Below are positions 25,107 to 37,200 of a DNA stretch of 64,000 nucleotides, piece by piece. Within the stretch, counting starts at the first letter, position 1. Every line of letters starts with the position of its first letter. Both the position numbers and the translations under genes were made by a program. Source of the stretch: Eucalyptus grandis (lineage: Eukaryota; Streptophyta; Magnoliopsida; Myrtales; Myrtaceae). The notes below the pieces were generated by a model, which had not been told where the DNA came from, did not search any database, and saw only the letters and a list, made by a program, of their open reading frames with translations. The stretch is taken from contig NC_052615.1 in NCBI RefSeq assembly GCF_016545825.1, positions 35,737,516 through 35,801,515 on the forward strand, written 5' to 3'.

Positions 25107-28100
25107 ATTTTTTTTTGGTCGGAAATAAACTTCATTAAAAACTAACCCAAAGACAGATTACAAGCGTTTCCAAAGTCAAGACATAAAATTAACCAAAAGA
25201 AATGAGGGGGATAAGTAATCCAGTCTGATAGGAGTGTTCCAGCTCGATGGGCTTTAGCCACCCAATCCACAACCCCCTTTGTTTCTCTCGGTTCACAGTT
25301 GATATTAATTCCTCCTAGCTAGGCCATCAACTTGCGCCAGTCCAAGAAAATGTACCGAGAAGCCCACAGAAGCTCCTCTTGGCCCAAGACTTCTTTCACA
25401 AAAGCTAAGTTGTCAGAAACTAGTTCCACTTTCAAATCAATTTCAAGTACACCCCTCAAGTTTAACACACGTGTTTTCTTCAGCCATAACAGAGCTTTTC
25501 TTATAGCAAGGGTTTTAGCAACTGAAGCTAAGAGGGCATGGATCTTGCTTGCGAAGCCATCAATGAGTACTCTGTCACTATTTATGCATATACCGACGAC
25601 CGAACCCTCCATTGAAGAGCAGCACCAGGAGCTGTCAACATTTAATTTTAGGATATGAGGTAATGGTGGAGTCTAGTTCTTCATTTGAGGGTAGATCTCG
25701 GATTCTCCACTTGACTTGCACTGGTTCCATTGTTCGTAGATCTGGGTCATGTAGATGGCTTCATCCACAAGCAAATTTGGTTTGGGTTTTCAGTCTAGGA
25801 ATATGAAGGCATTTCTTGCCTTCCAAATCAGCCAAAGGACACTTGCCAATAGAGCATTAGTTCGTGGGGGAACACCAGCAGTAAGATAATCGCCAACCCA
25901 TTTATCAATTCAAGTTATATATGTCAGGAAAGCAACAAATCCAATTGTGGGTTCTAACCATGTGTCCTTTGTCCAAGCGCAAAAGATAAAGAAGTGTTTG
26001 ATGGTTTCCAAACCTTAGCTACAAAATGGGTATAGTGGATCAAGTATCAAATTTCTTCTATATAAGTTGTCCTTGGTAGGATGGGCTTCGTTGCACACAC
26101 TCCATAATGAAGAACCTGATTTTGGAATAGGTTTGTAATTTCCATGCCTCAATCCATAGTCTTCTGGGGTTTTGATACAAGGTTGATGCTTAGTTGTCTC
26201 TTTTTAGATATCTTCAGGTGACAAAGTTTATTACGTCCACTATTTACCTTGTATATACCTAACTTGTTCGCCGTCCATATGAGTTTATCCGGTCCCAAAT
26301 TTGGATTCAAGGGAGTAGCTAAAATCTCTTTGACGGTATCAACTCCATATGTCTTGTTCAGTAATTAAGTAGCCCGCATTCACTCGAGTTGTGAATTATC
26401 AAGTCAATTACATACTAAGGATTATTTTGATTTGCTGGACCTCCAATTTTGCCCAATAACAGCCACATATCCTCTCTGATTTCGATGCCTTTACCATCAC
26501 CTAATTCTCATTTAATCTCCAGTTCGATGACATATCTTCCCATAAGTATACTTTACTACATTTGTTAGCATTCTAGAAGTTTCCTCTAGGGAAATAGAGG
26601 CCTTTAAAAATTGACATGGCGTATTGCGATAAAGCTTGAACAAGTTGTTTTAACCAAAACCTCCTTACCAGCCTTTGATATTAACCATTCTTTCCAACCC
26701 TCTAGTTTACTATCCACCCTTGTTAATACCCAAGAAAGCATTTGTTTTTTTCGTATGACCCCAATTTGAAGGAGTGCCCAAATATTTCCCTGTTTTCTCA
26801 ATGATATTCACTTAATTCTGCTGCAATATTCTATTTCAACTCCTGAAAAAAGAATTCCCCCAAAAAAAGGTTGATTTATTTAGATTGATGGACTAACCTG
26901 ATGCAAACTAGTACTAGTATAAAACATTTGCGAAATTTTGAGCTATCCTAAGTGTACCATCGAAAAAGAAGATGGCATCATCTGCAAACCGGGGATGTGA
27001 TAGTGTAGGGTAGTTTGAATTCAGTTGAATACCCTTTATACTTTTGCATGTCAATGCTTTAGTCATGAGGGAAGATAGAACATTAGCCATGATAATAAAT
27101 AGGTAAGGAAATAACGGATCTCCCTATCTAATTCCTCCGGTTGGATGAAAGACCTCACAAGAATCTTCATTAACTCTAACGCTGAAAGATACTGAAAAAA
27201 CACAATGTTTGACTAGCAAGACCCATTTCTCACAAAATCTCATTCTCAACATACAGTCACCAAGGAAATCTCATCCGACCCTATCATAGGCTTTCTGCAT
27301 ATCCAATTTAAGGATTGCATGAACTTTCTGTTTTCTCTTTCTAACCTCCTGAACAATGAAAGTGTTGTCTTGGATTTGTCGTCCTCTTACAAAAGCACTT
27401 TGTTCAGGAAATATAATTCTTGGAATCCAAGGTTTGAGCCTACTCATCATTACCCTTGCAATTATTTCATAATTAAAATTTACAAAGACTAATGGGTCTA
27501 TATTTAGACATACTGTCAAGATTTTTTACTTTTGGAATAAGAGTAATATGAGTCTTGTTAAACTCGAGATCAAATGTATCTTGGTTAAAGAAAGAGTCCA
27601 CCATTTTGAAAATCTCCTCCTAAATGTTCGACCAATTACTCTGGTAGAATAAACCATTTAGTCCATCTGGTCCTTGTGCTTTTGTCACTCCCATTTGAAA
27701 AAAAAAAAATTATCACTTCTTCCCCAGTAATATGCTTAATGAGGGCCTCATTCATCACATTAGTCACCATCCGCGGGCATTGTTCTAACACAAGTTGATA
27801 ATATCTACTTCCAACCGAGCTATACAAAGATTTATAAAAACATGTGATGTGTTGTTTGAGAGTATACAAATGCCGACTCTAGTTATGCTCATCAAGCCAT
27901 AGCATAGAAATTTTGTTGTGTTATCTCCTCTAGATCATGGTAACATGAAAATCTTTGTATTCTTATCCCCCCATTTCAACCAATTAATCCCATATCGCAT
28001 GCCCCAAAACATTTCTTCTTGTCTCCATAGGATTTCAATTTGTTCAACAGTTCTCCTTTACTCTTCCCCACTTGATGTTTCCTCCACCGTATTCATTAAT

Positions 28101-30300
28101 TTTGTAAGTTTTCCTCTAAGTAAATCAATCTATTTGGATGCATTTTTAAAAGCCTTTTGACTCCACATCCCTAATTCTGCTGCTACTTTTCTAGTTTTGC
28201 TAACGATATCCAGTTGGTTTCCCATTTCAGTCCTCCAAACATTTTTAACCACTTCTCCACACTTAGGATTTTCTAACTAGAATGCTTCAAATATGAATAT
28301 CTTTTGTTTTCTAGTCTTTGCTAAATCCAATGATAGGATAATTGAACAATGATTTGAGCCAATAGCAAGAAGAGCATACGCCGCGACATTAGGGAATAAA
28401 ACTCTCCATTTCATGTTACATAATGCCCTATCAAGTTTCTTTTTGACTAGCTCATCACCATCTGGATTGTTGGTCCATGTAAACGCATAGCCTTTGCTTT
28501 CCATATCCATTAGAGAACATAAATTCCCAAACTCCCGAAAAGTCACAATCTTGTACTTATCAACGTCACGTCTTTCAACCTTTTCTCACTAGTACAAAAC
28601 TTCATTAAAATCTCTTATGCATAACCACAAAAGATTATAAGAAATGTCCTTGGAGCGCAAGATATTCCATAGTTTAATCCTCTCCTGAAAGTTGGTAGAT
28701 GCATGCAAAAAAGAAATTTTCATCATTACTCCATTATCAAGAACCTTACATAGTACCCAATGCACTCCCCAAAGTTAAATTCCACGTTTGTTTTCACCTC
28801 CTCATCTCATAGTAGTGCAAGTCCTCCCCCAATCCCAACCAAATTAATAATAACTAAAGAATTATACTAAAGACTCTTTTTAACTTGATCCATCACTTCT
28901 TCCTTATTCTTGGTTTCCATAGGGAAGACCAAATTAGGCCTCTCATGAGCCACTATGGCTCTAAGATGCTAAACTATCAAAGGAGTGCCTAAACCTTAAC
29001 AGTTCCAGCTTAAAAACTTCATATTTTCTTTGGTGACTTATTAGGACTAGTAACTAAAGCCCCCTCATGGACCCCTTTCAACACCTAGATTGGTGTGTCC
29101 GGAAGTTTCTCCTCATCGATTAAGTTCACCAATGATCCCCTCTTCTCATAGGGAGTACAGCATTTCTTATTTTTTGTAGCTTGTGTCTTCAATCTTATTT
29201 TTCCTATTTTAGAGTGCCTAACCCCTTTTCCATGCTCTGATATGATCAAAAACAGCTCATATGTTTGTTGCACCCTTTTTCCCTGGTTTGGAGTTGCATA
29301 TTTAGACATACTTACATCATCAACTAGCTCATTTGCCACTAGAGTATATATGACTAAAGCCTTGTTGTTTGGCCCTGAATAATTGCTGCCAAAATTCTCA
29401 CCTACGGAGGAGTTAGGTGAATCGGCACAATTTCCTCTTCCTCAATGAAAAGATCGATATCACCATAAAAAAACTTTCCAACATGGATTGAATTATTTCA
29501 CTTCTGCCTTGAGCCACAAGCCGTATCTTCTCGATTTATCTTGGGCTAATCCAATCTCCTCATATTTTGGACAAAAATTTGCGTAGTGTCCTATACACCC
29601 ACATGAGTAACACAAATATGGTAGCCTCGCGTATTTAAAATCTATCAACTATTTTTTTTCCACCCACGTTAATAACATTTCCTGTTTTGAGGGGGTTTAG
29701 TAGGTTCAACCTCACTTTTGCTTCCCCATGAAAGCCATTGTTTCTTGCTTCAATTTTGATTTCCTCCATTGTACCTAATTTTGTAGCAATCCTCCTCACA
29801 AAATCCTCCAATACAACAGCTTGGGGAAGTCCCAGAAAATGCACTCAAAATGCATAATGAGAAAAATCATAACAATGCTCTGGAACATTGGCGTCACCTT
29901 CTTTTTTTCTCTTCCATCGAATTCAAAGTGAAAATGAAAAACCCAAGTTCTATGACTTCAAATTTGACAACCTCTAATTTCCATGCTTTCTTCATTGTGC
30001 TTAAAAATGCTTGGAAATTAACATTTGGTTTAAAGAACAACTTTCCATAAAGTAAGAGCTCACTTTCCTATTTTTATTTTTCAGGCACTTTTGCATCCAA
30101 ATATATGACTTCATCTTATGCCCATAAGTCATCAATCCTTCTACAAAGCGCCATCATCCAAAGGTGGTTTTCATCTATGCCTTCCATACTTGATCAATTG
30201 CAGCTCGATTATATGACGATATTAATGGTAGAAGTTATTGGGGTTTTTGTGTTGTTGGATAGATATATGGGTTTGGGGTATGGAGTGAAGAGAGCCCTAG
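25107..30300 (-). mobile_element. Degenerate L1-type LINE retrotransposon
   Basis: On the minus strand the parts occur in L1 order with stops and frameshifts. From about 30250 there is an ORF1 region of the DUF4283 kind (KLFFKPNVNFQAF, KKAWKLEV) with a CCHC zinc knuckle CYSCGCIGHYANFC at about 29600. The AP endonuclease starts MKFLSWNC near 29020, with a stop right after, and contains RPNLVFPMETKNKEE and FTWTNNPDG (28450). Reverse transcriptase follows with PEQSAFVRGRQIQDN and LDMQKAYDRVG (27400-27270), then QGDPLFPYLFIIMAN (27110) and FADDAIFF (26960). Near 26050-26100 a zf-RVT-like region reads SLWSVCNEAHPTKDNLY, and an RNase H-like region lies at 25660-25319. A T-run at 25107-25116 on the plus strand marks the likely poly-A 3' end. 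It cannot be mobile by itself. Confidence 0.88.
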
Positions 30301-31220
30301 CTGTGTGAGACAGCATATTTGAAAGTCATTTGGAGAGGAAATTCTAAATATGGGGTGTAAAGCAAAGAAACTAGGTCAAAAAAGGGTAAAACAGTAGGAC
30401 GTTGTTGCATTGAAAGAATAGCTAAAGGGAACTGCTTCCTATCATTTCATTCTTCAAGCTTCTTTAATTGCTAGGTTCATAAAGATGTTGTGTGGGTTTT
30501 GTATTGAATGAGAGTGAAAGGGAAAGGGATACCTAATCATGTGGAGGCAAGATGCACTCAGACATTTGCGATTTCTTCAAGAAATTGGGTTTGGAAAGCT
30601 AGGGTTTTAAAACAAGGGTAAACTATCGCCTTAAGGGATAGAGAGGAGCTCGCACAGGGTGAGAATTGGATTGCTCATATTATTGTATACATTAATTCAA
30701 TTGGTAGATACTATGACATAAATTTCCAAAAAATTCTACATAATTATTGAAAAATAATTTGGAAACACCATACCGTGTGATCCAAATTCATGGGAGAGTC
30801 AATGTGCGGGCCCTCTTATAAATTTTTTTTTACTTGTAATTATTTATATTTTGGTAATTAATTTATTTTTTCTTTCATCATATTTAAAAAAAAATGAATA
30901 TGTGGGCTCTCTTACGATTTTATCTCTCAAATTAAGCTTGCAATAAGAAAAAATAAAAAAGGGGTAAAACATGGAAATCGCGGTCCGTCATTTGATGAAG
31001 TGATGGCCAACTAAGCTTTTTCCTTAATTATATTTCAATTCAGTTAAATACAGCATGCACTGTTGACTTTACATTGGAATTTCCTTAATTACCATATTAA
31101 AGGTCTGCTTAATTATGCGGGATATTATTTACTTTCATCGAATATAAGGGCTTAAATTGAGGCTAAAAGAGCATGATTAATTGGAGTAATTGCTCTCTAA
31201 TGAGCTGCTTGATCTTCTTA
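30301..31220. other. LINE 5' flank and right arm of the inverted-arm element
   Basis: 30301-30820 is AT-rich with no coding signal and may be LINE 5' UTR or original element interior. 30828-31022 is the right arm described above. 31030-31220 is plain AT-rich spacer. Confidence 0.5.
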
Positions 31221-31850
31221 TCCGAGTGTAACTCAGCTCTCTCTCCAAACGACATCGCACTGGGCAGAAACGAGCTGTTCTCTCTCGAAATATACCGAGA
31301 GGAGAGGAAGAAAAAGATGGCAGACATTACAATTTGCAGAAGGGCAGGCAGATCGCATCAAGGCACACGCCGCGAGCTTGGATCTAGCGACGGCAAGTGC
31401 ACGTGCGCTGGCCCTGCCGCGGGGGTTGCTGTCCTTTCTCCAGACGCCGCCAAGTAGGGTTTTTTCTAAAGTGGCTCGCGGTATCTCCGTTCCCTCCCAT
31501 CCCTGTCGAGCATGGACAGCGCGGATCGAGCGTCGGATGTGAACCGAAAGCGACGGACGGTGGTGGTCCTCTTGTCGGTCTCTTCTCCATCCAATAATTC
31601 GCTCCGTCGATCTCTCGTTAGCGACGGTCTCTCCGACCACCTTCTGAGCGTTTGTTAGGTTAAGTTGGCTTCTGTTAAGTTCTCTAACATGATGTCGAAA
31701 GATGCAGAGCCGGAGATGGCTCCCCATTTGAGCCCTCGGCGCCTCACGTCCGGCTCTCCGGTTCGCCTCTCTGGGGCATGATGGAAAGATACCACGACAA
31801 CCCGACCCGACCCGTTTTACGCGACGGTGAAGCCCCCTCAAAAAGGAATG
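31220..31850. other. GC-rich island of unknown origin
   Basis: This stretch is clearly richer in GC than its surroundings. It keeps overlapping open frames on both strands (31173-31457 + and 31233-31907 -), which is expected from GC-rich DNA. I recognised no domain. It could be a remnant first exon or promoter, or a captured gene piece. Confidence 0.3.
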
Positions 31851-33130
31851 CTCTGAGTAATCACACGAGGTGATGACCAATTGGAAGTCGATTTTTAGCT
31901 TATGCAATGCTCAACGCGCAGTCCTACTCATTATGGATATAATGTAATCCGATGGCTTTTAATTTATATTTAGATCGATGAGCTGTACACTCGAATAAAG
32001 GAAGCTTTGCATCCTTCACGTGCTGCACCATTGAGATGCAACTTTATTTTCATGCATAGACATAAGTCGTCTCATCTGCACATTCAGTTGCTTTTGAATC
32101 TAACCAAATTGAAAGGGAATCTAATGTTTGGCAAAAATTTCGTGATAAATGCTTTTAGGAAAATATTTTCCAGAAAATGTTTTCTTCTTCTTAGGATAGG
32201 GAATTTGTTTTCCTAATTTTAAGCATGCATATTTTGCTAAACTATAAATGGTTATCCATGAGCTGATTACTTTTGACAAACCAAACACTGAAATGTCCAA
32301 AAAATTTATTCGCAATAAATTCTTTCACTCAAACAAGCACAACCCTAACCATAAACATAAAAAAGAAAAAAATTGTTTGGAGAGCGTCTCCATCTTCTTA
32401 GTTGGAAATTTTAGCAGGCCCATTAAAGTTGCGTGTTTCTTCTTATGGCCAATCTTAGAAAGCGGACTTTCAATAAATGCTCGATACGCCATGCCACAGA
32501 GGATTATCATACTCAGCTTTCAATACTCGAGTTCTCTAAAAGTCCCGAATAAATTCAATCGTTCACAAGGGAAAAAAAAAAAACCAAAAATGAAAAAGTG
32601 ATGATGGGCCGTTCATATATTTCCCCCTCACACGGCCCAAGCCCACGAAGTGGCTTTCTTGTCTGGCTTGGCTTGGCTTGGCCCTTCCGCGAGATGAAGA
32701 GGCGCCGGGAACTTCCCGGGAGAGGAGGGTCGACACGAGTCGTCGCGCCCGAAGTCAAATTGGACTCGACGTTTCCTCCACGATGCAATGAAGACCACAT
32801 AACATGGTTAGAAAAATCAAGGCCTCCTCCATGTTTTCACAAGTTCAAATCCAAACCAAATGACAAATCGACTGTGGGCGTTTTCTTCATTCCTCCGGAG
32901 AATCGTCTTTCGAAATCGACAGCCATCGAGCCGCACACAGAAAGAGAAATATCCATCGTTTACTGAGGAAAACTCTCTGAATTATTATGTGCGCATCGAG
33001 ACATCTTCTCCAGCTCCGATAGAAATATCCACCACTGCAATTGCATTCCATCGAGGAATGATTCCTCGAGAAACGACCATACGGGACCCTTTCTTTCTCT
33101 TTCTAATTTACTATGCACGTTTAGTTTGTT
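31851..33130. other. Spacer with a small promoter-like GC patch
   Basis: AT-rich sequence is interrupted at 32605-32740 by TGGGCC (32605-32610), GGCCCA (32634-32639), a triple GGCTT tandem and GC-rich sequence. A 122-codon frame covers it (32598-32966) but resembles no known protein. A 19-base palindrome, TCGAGGAATGATTCCTCGA, lies at 33051-33069. Confidence 0.35.
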
Positions 33131-33137
33131 GGATACG

Positions 33138-33340
33138 TGTGGGAGTTGTGATAGAGAAGTCCCACGTCAGATAATTAACATAATATTGAGCAATTAGTAT
33201 ATTATAGTTGGTCCATAACTCATTGACTTAAACTTTTGAATGAATGTAGATCCAACTGGATAATTGATAGGCTCGAATTTGGATTTCCTCTTGATGATTT
33301 CCTCAAGCGTTGCATACTCCCAACAAGTGGTATTAAAGAC
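33138..33340 (+). mobile_element. Small LTR with primer-binding site (TRIM-like)
   Basis: A segment begins TGTGGGAGT at 33138 and ends ACTCCCAACA at 33325, giving the TG...CA ends and short inverted termini of an LTR about 188 bp long. Two bases later TGGTATTAAAGAC resembles the plant initiator-methionine tRNA primer site TGGTATCAGAGC. A closer version, TGGTATTAGAGC, lies at about 33405. No polyprotein was found and no second LTR was identified. The size fits a terminal-repeat retrotransposon in miniature or a partly deleted copy. Confidence 0.6.
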
Positions 33341-33449
33341 ATTGGTTAATTGAGAGTCACTCCCAAATGTGTATCGATTTTGGTAAGGTTAATTTGTGGC
33401 AAATGGTATTAGAGCTAATGGTTGATTGGTGGGCTACTCCTAATATGTA

Positions 33450-35340
33450 ACGGTATTTGGATTATCTCAAGGAAAATTAGAAATCATGTACTTATTGATT
33501 CGACCATCATAGAATTTATTTATTATTGTTACAAGTTTATCTACTACTAATTTTCTTTGAAATTATCAATATTATGGCCAATTAGAGATTTTATTAGCAA
33601 TCCGTGAAGTCGATAATCTAAAAGACAACACAATCAATTCCAGGACGTGTCGGTGCATTTTGGATTGAATTGAAATTCGAAGACTTATTTTGAGACGAAA
33701 AGAATTCGGAGCAGAGCTGAGATCAGACCTAAAGCTGAGAATCTTTTTAAGGGGATTAGTCCTCGCGGAGAATCATGAAAAAGGAAGTAATAACATTACC
33801 AGTAATAATGCAAATCATTTTCTAAGGTCAAGAATCGGTGGGTCTTCTTATACGATGGTGCGACAAGAATCGTCGGTCGGCCATGGCCGCGGGGGCCACC
33901 GTGGCCCCGTTTTCCTGTTACAGGACTCGCTCCACTGTTCACGACATGTCTCTCCTCGTCACAGTCCCAGTCGCGGTTGCCATTATCGTGGCTTCGGTAC
34001 ATTGCCAGGAAAACGACGTCGCGACGAGACAAGAAGGATGGAAAATTCGCAATCGCGCCCGCGCTCAGAGGCTCTTTGGGAGCACCTGACCAGAAGGCCC
34101 CGTTTTATAAAAAAAATTTTTGTTCGTGCGGACATGTGATGAGTCATGTCTCGGGACGGATTTGGATGTCGATAGCGAGGTCGCAGGCGAGGGCCGTGTT
34201 GTCTCGAAATGAAATCATACGTGCTGTGATTCGATGCTCGATTTGTAAGTGTGGAATTGGAACGAGGATAAACAAGGTAGCTGCAACCATTCCTTTTTTT
34301 ACTTGAGAAATTTCATCTTTTGTGGAAGAGAATGTTAGCTAGCGGAAATCTATTGCTAAGTCTCCCATCCCCATGGCCCCCATGTGCACCGGTCCACCCA
34401 CATGCGCAACCTTGCCAAATGCCAAAACATATCCTAAATAAGATATATTTATTTATTTTATTTATTATATATACTGAACGTTTATCGTTTCGAAAATTTT
34501 GGCCAATTAGAACAAATGGCAAAATCATTGCCTCCAATTGCAATTTCAACCTGACTTTTTCCTTTATCTCGTAAAAAAAGTCAATTTTAGGTTTGATCTT
34601 AATTCGGGCTTTCATCTTATCTCATAAAAAGGTGTTCGTTCATTTTCAGGCGGTGCCCAAATCTGACCCTCGATACATTGAATCTTTAACGATATCTTTA
34701 GATTTGAAAAACTTGACGAGGGCCGAATTTCGATACCATATATATACTGAGCATTTATTGTCTTGTTTAGCTCCGAAAGTTTGACCAATTATCATAAAAA
34801 GCACGATTTTATCTTAAATTCTAAACATTTCTTATATGGAAAAAAAAAAAAAAAGAGTCAATTTTAGATCGAATCTCAATTCTTATCAAAACTTTTCTAA
34901 TTGTCTCATAAAACAACATCAACATCAGTCTTAATTCCAAACCTAACTTTGTCTTATAAAAAAGCATCGCATTCAGGCAGTGCCCAAATTTGGCCCTTAT
35001 CGATATCATTAGGTTAGAAAAACTTGATGGGGGCCAAATTTGGTATCAACTCCAAGTCGATGCTTTTTTAATCAGACAGGAATAAATCTTGGGCTAGAAT
35101 TGGGATCCACCAAAAGTTCATGCGTTTTTTGGGAGTTGGGTACGGAGAAATATTGGTCGGCCAGATTCGTAATTTTGGGTATTTCGAGGGGCCGGAGAGC
35201 AAAAAACAAAAAAGATAAAGATAAAATCGGGGGTCAAAGCCCGCACCCAACCCGGCCCCCACCATCATCAGGTCCGAGACAAAAAGCTGGAATTATTGGG
35301 GAGAGAGATGCCAATATAATATTCCACGAGGCCCGATGGA
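33450..35340. other. Spacer with diverged direct repeats
   Basis: No gene was recognised. A diverged repeat occurs at about 34620-34720 and 34955-35045. Both copies carry a TCTCATAAAAA/TCTTATAAAAA block, AGGCGGTGCCCAAAT/AGGCAGTGCCCAAAT and GAAAAACTTGA followed by GGGCC. The open frames at 33690-34139 and 33977-34306 show no known domain. Confidence 0.45.
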
Positions 35341-35384
35341 GTTAACGGCCCTGGAACCGCCACGCTCCGCCGCTCCCCCCGCGA

Positions 35385-35681
35385 CACGTGTGCCCCGGGC
35401 GCATTGACTAGTCGCTGCCAGCTCTCGTCGGTGAGCGCGCCGGGAGGGACCGTCCTACGTGTCGGTTCCTGATTGGTGGAAATTATCCACGTAATTAATT
35501 TAGTACGTCCTTTTTTTCATTTTATTTTTTTGGGGGGGGGGGGGGCGGTTGAGGGGGTAATCATTTCGTTACCCGAAATGACACCAACATTTTACCTGCA
35601 AATAAGCTTTTTATTATTAATAATTAATTGATTAATTTAACCACGATGTCAGGCGCGTGATCTCTTAATAGTGTTCACGTG
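35385..35681. promoter_or_regulatory. Isolated G-box/ABRE cluster
   Basis: Palindromic CACGTG occurs at 35385-35390 (in ACACGTGTGCC) and 35676-35681 (in TTCACGTGCGT). Between them lie TACGTGTCGG (about 35456) and CCACGTAA (about 35487). ACGTGTC-type motifs bind bZIP factors in abscisic-acid and stress responses. No gene with a start near this cluster was recognised on either side. Confidence 0.4.
35532..35546. repeat. Poly-G tract
   Basis: About 14-15 consecutive G bases follow a T-run, then GCGG and GAGGGGG. The length is error-prone in sequencing. Confidence 0.85.
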
Positions 35682-36229
35682 CGTAACCCCACGCTTGGCT
35701 CGTGAGCCGTCTAATTAGTTGACTATAATCTAACCGCGGCAGCTTCAACGAAAAAAAAAAAAAATTGTTAAGGTTGTATACCAATTATAGCGACTGTTTC
35801 AAAATTTTAAATTATTAAATAAATGTGTAATTTAATATTAAAATATTCCGACATTGTCTTCTGCAATCTTCTATTCTAATGCTACATAACAATTTAATGA
35901 GATCATTATTAGTTATTTTTAAAAAAATTAATTAATATGCGATTTAATGCGATAGAATTTCCATTAGAAAAATTGAGGTGGATGCGGGACGAGTCACTTG
36001 GAGTTGCCAAAAAAGTTGCGAACCGGAGGCATGGAGCGTTCACGGAAAAAGAAAAAGACAGAAAGGTTGAAAAGGAAATTAGGGCATTAACATAAAGTCC
36101 GCCGCCCGTCCACCAAACTTTTCAGGAAAAATCATAACAGTGGTATGTAACTATCCCACTCATGGATGTAAGGCCTGCTTTTGCTTCAACTTGTCCAATT
36201 TTCAAAGGGATAATAATTAAATAGGTAAT

Positions 36230-36585
36230 GTGATTCGTGAAAATTTAATTCGTTCAATATAATTCATAAATTTTATTTTAATGTACAATGTCGTTCCTGA
36301 AGCTTTTAATTTTTTCAATACTATTTTTGAATTTTTTATCTATATTCAATCTAATCCTTAGAACCCTGAATTTTTAATTCTTTCAACATTGGTAAAAATT
36401 TTGATTTATATTTAATCTAATCCCATCATTGCGTATTGGAATAAAGTTTACGAATCACATTGAGTATTGAGTAAATTAAAAGTTCGGAGATGATTTGCAT
36501 ACCGGAATAAAATTTGAGAACCACAGTAAAATAAATTAAAACTTCGGCGACGGCATAAACAATAAGTCAAAGTTCTAGAATCATT
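36230..36585. repeat. Foldback (inverted) repeat element, copy 1
   Basis: The left half reads ATTCATAAATTTTATTTTAA, then TTCCTGAAGCTTTTAATTTT and TTCAATACT. The right half holds the reverse complement of similar sequence (TTAAAAGTTCGGAGATGATT, AATAAAATTTGAGAACCAC). The unit therefore folds back on itself. The same sequence family occurs at 54280-54600. Confidence 0.65.
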
Positions 36586-37099
36586 TATGCTATTTTTCTT
36601 ATTTTTTTAAAAGGGCGTTCTTCAAATCCTATATATAAGTATATCAATTTATTTGTATCTATTTAGTGGACATATGTACGTATGAATATACTCACATCAA
36701 AATCAAAGATCCAGCGGATGGAGTTGCGAGATTTTCGGGTCTGGACCACAGCCGATCATTATAGGGAGAGGGTCCCCACATCATACGATCATATAGAACC
36801 AATTATTTTATATTATCTTATTTATTTATTAGTATTATTAAATTTATCGTTGGTAATGCTAATACTAAAATGCGTGTAGGTCAGGAAACGACTGTATAAA
36901 ACAACAATCGACAACTGGGACTGTACCCATGACATGCTGTATCCCCTTTTTCTCGTCATCTTCTTCTTGCCCACCACCTCGTTTGGTCTCTCTCACTCAA
37001 TAGTTGTCACCTGTTTTTTTTTTTTTTTTTTTTTTTTAATTGTCAAATGTCAAAAGAGTTTGGAATCTATAGCATCATTATTATCATATTCAGTACTGC

Positions 37100-37200
37100 T
37101 ACTTAGGACCTATTTATTTCACGGAAAATAAATAATTTAGATAATATTTTTCCTGAAAATAATCGTTTATATTGCTTGAGATTATTAATTTAAAAAAAAT
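37100..37200. repeat. Dispersed AT-rich repeat, copy 2
   Basis: TTTCACGGAAAATAAATAAT, then AATATTTTTCCTGAAAATAA and TCGTTTATATTGCTTGAGA. It matches sequences at 2147-2220 and 62480-62570, so it is an interspersed family. Its ends were not defined. Confidence 0.6.

Larger units (their letters stand above)
24732..31030. mobile_element. Element with long terminal inverted arms, carrying a nested LINE
   Basis: The left arm (about 24740-25013) matches the reverse complement of the right arm (about 30828-31022). Shared blocks include CATCAAATGATGG versus CATCAAATGACGG, TTCTTATTGCAAGC, GAGAGATAAAATCGTAA, ATATGATGAAAGAAAAAA and AATAATTACAAGTAAAAAA or similar. The octamer TTAATTAT lies just outside both arms (24732-24739 on the left, about 31023-31030 on the right) and could be a target-site duplication. 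No transposase was recognised between the arms; most of the interior is a LINE on the minus strand. It looks like a non-autonomous TIR or foldback element into which a LINE later inserted. Confidence 0.65.

Noticed and set aside
31233..31907. A 224-codon minus-strand frame in the GC-rich island
   Set aside because: Open frames on both strands are expected from the base composition; no conserved motif was seen.
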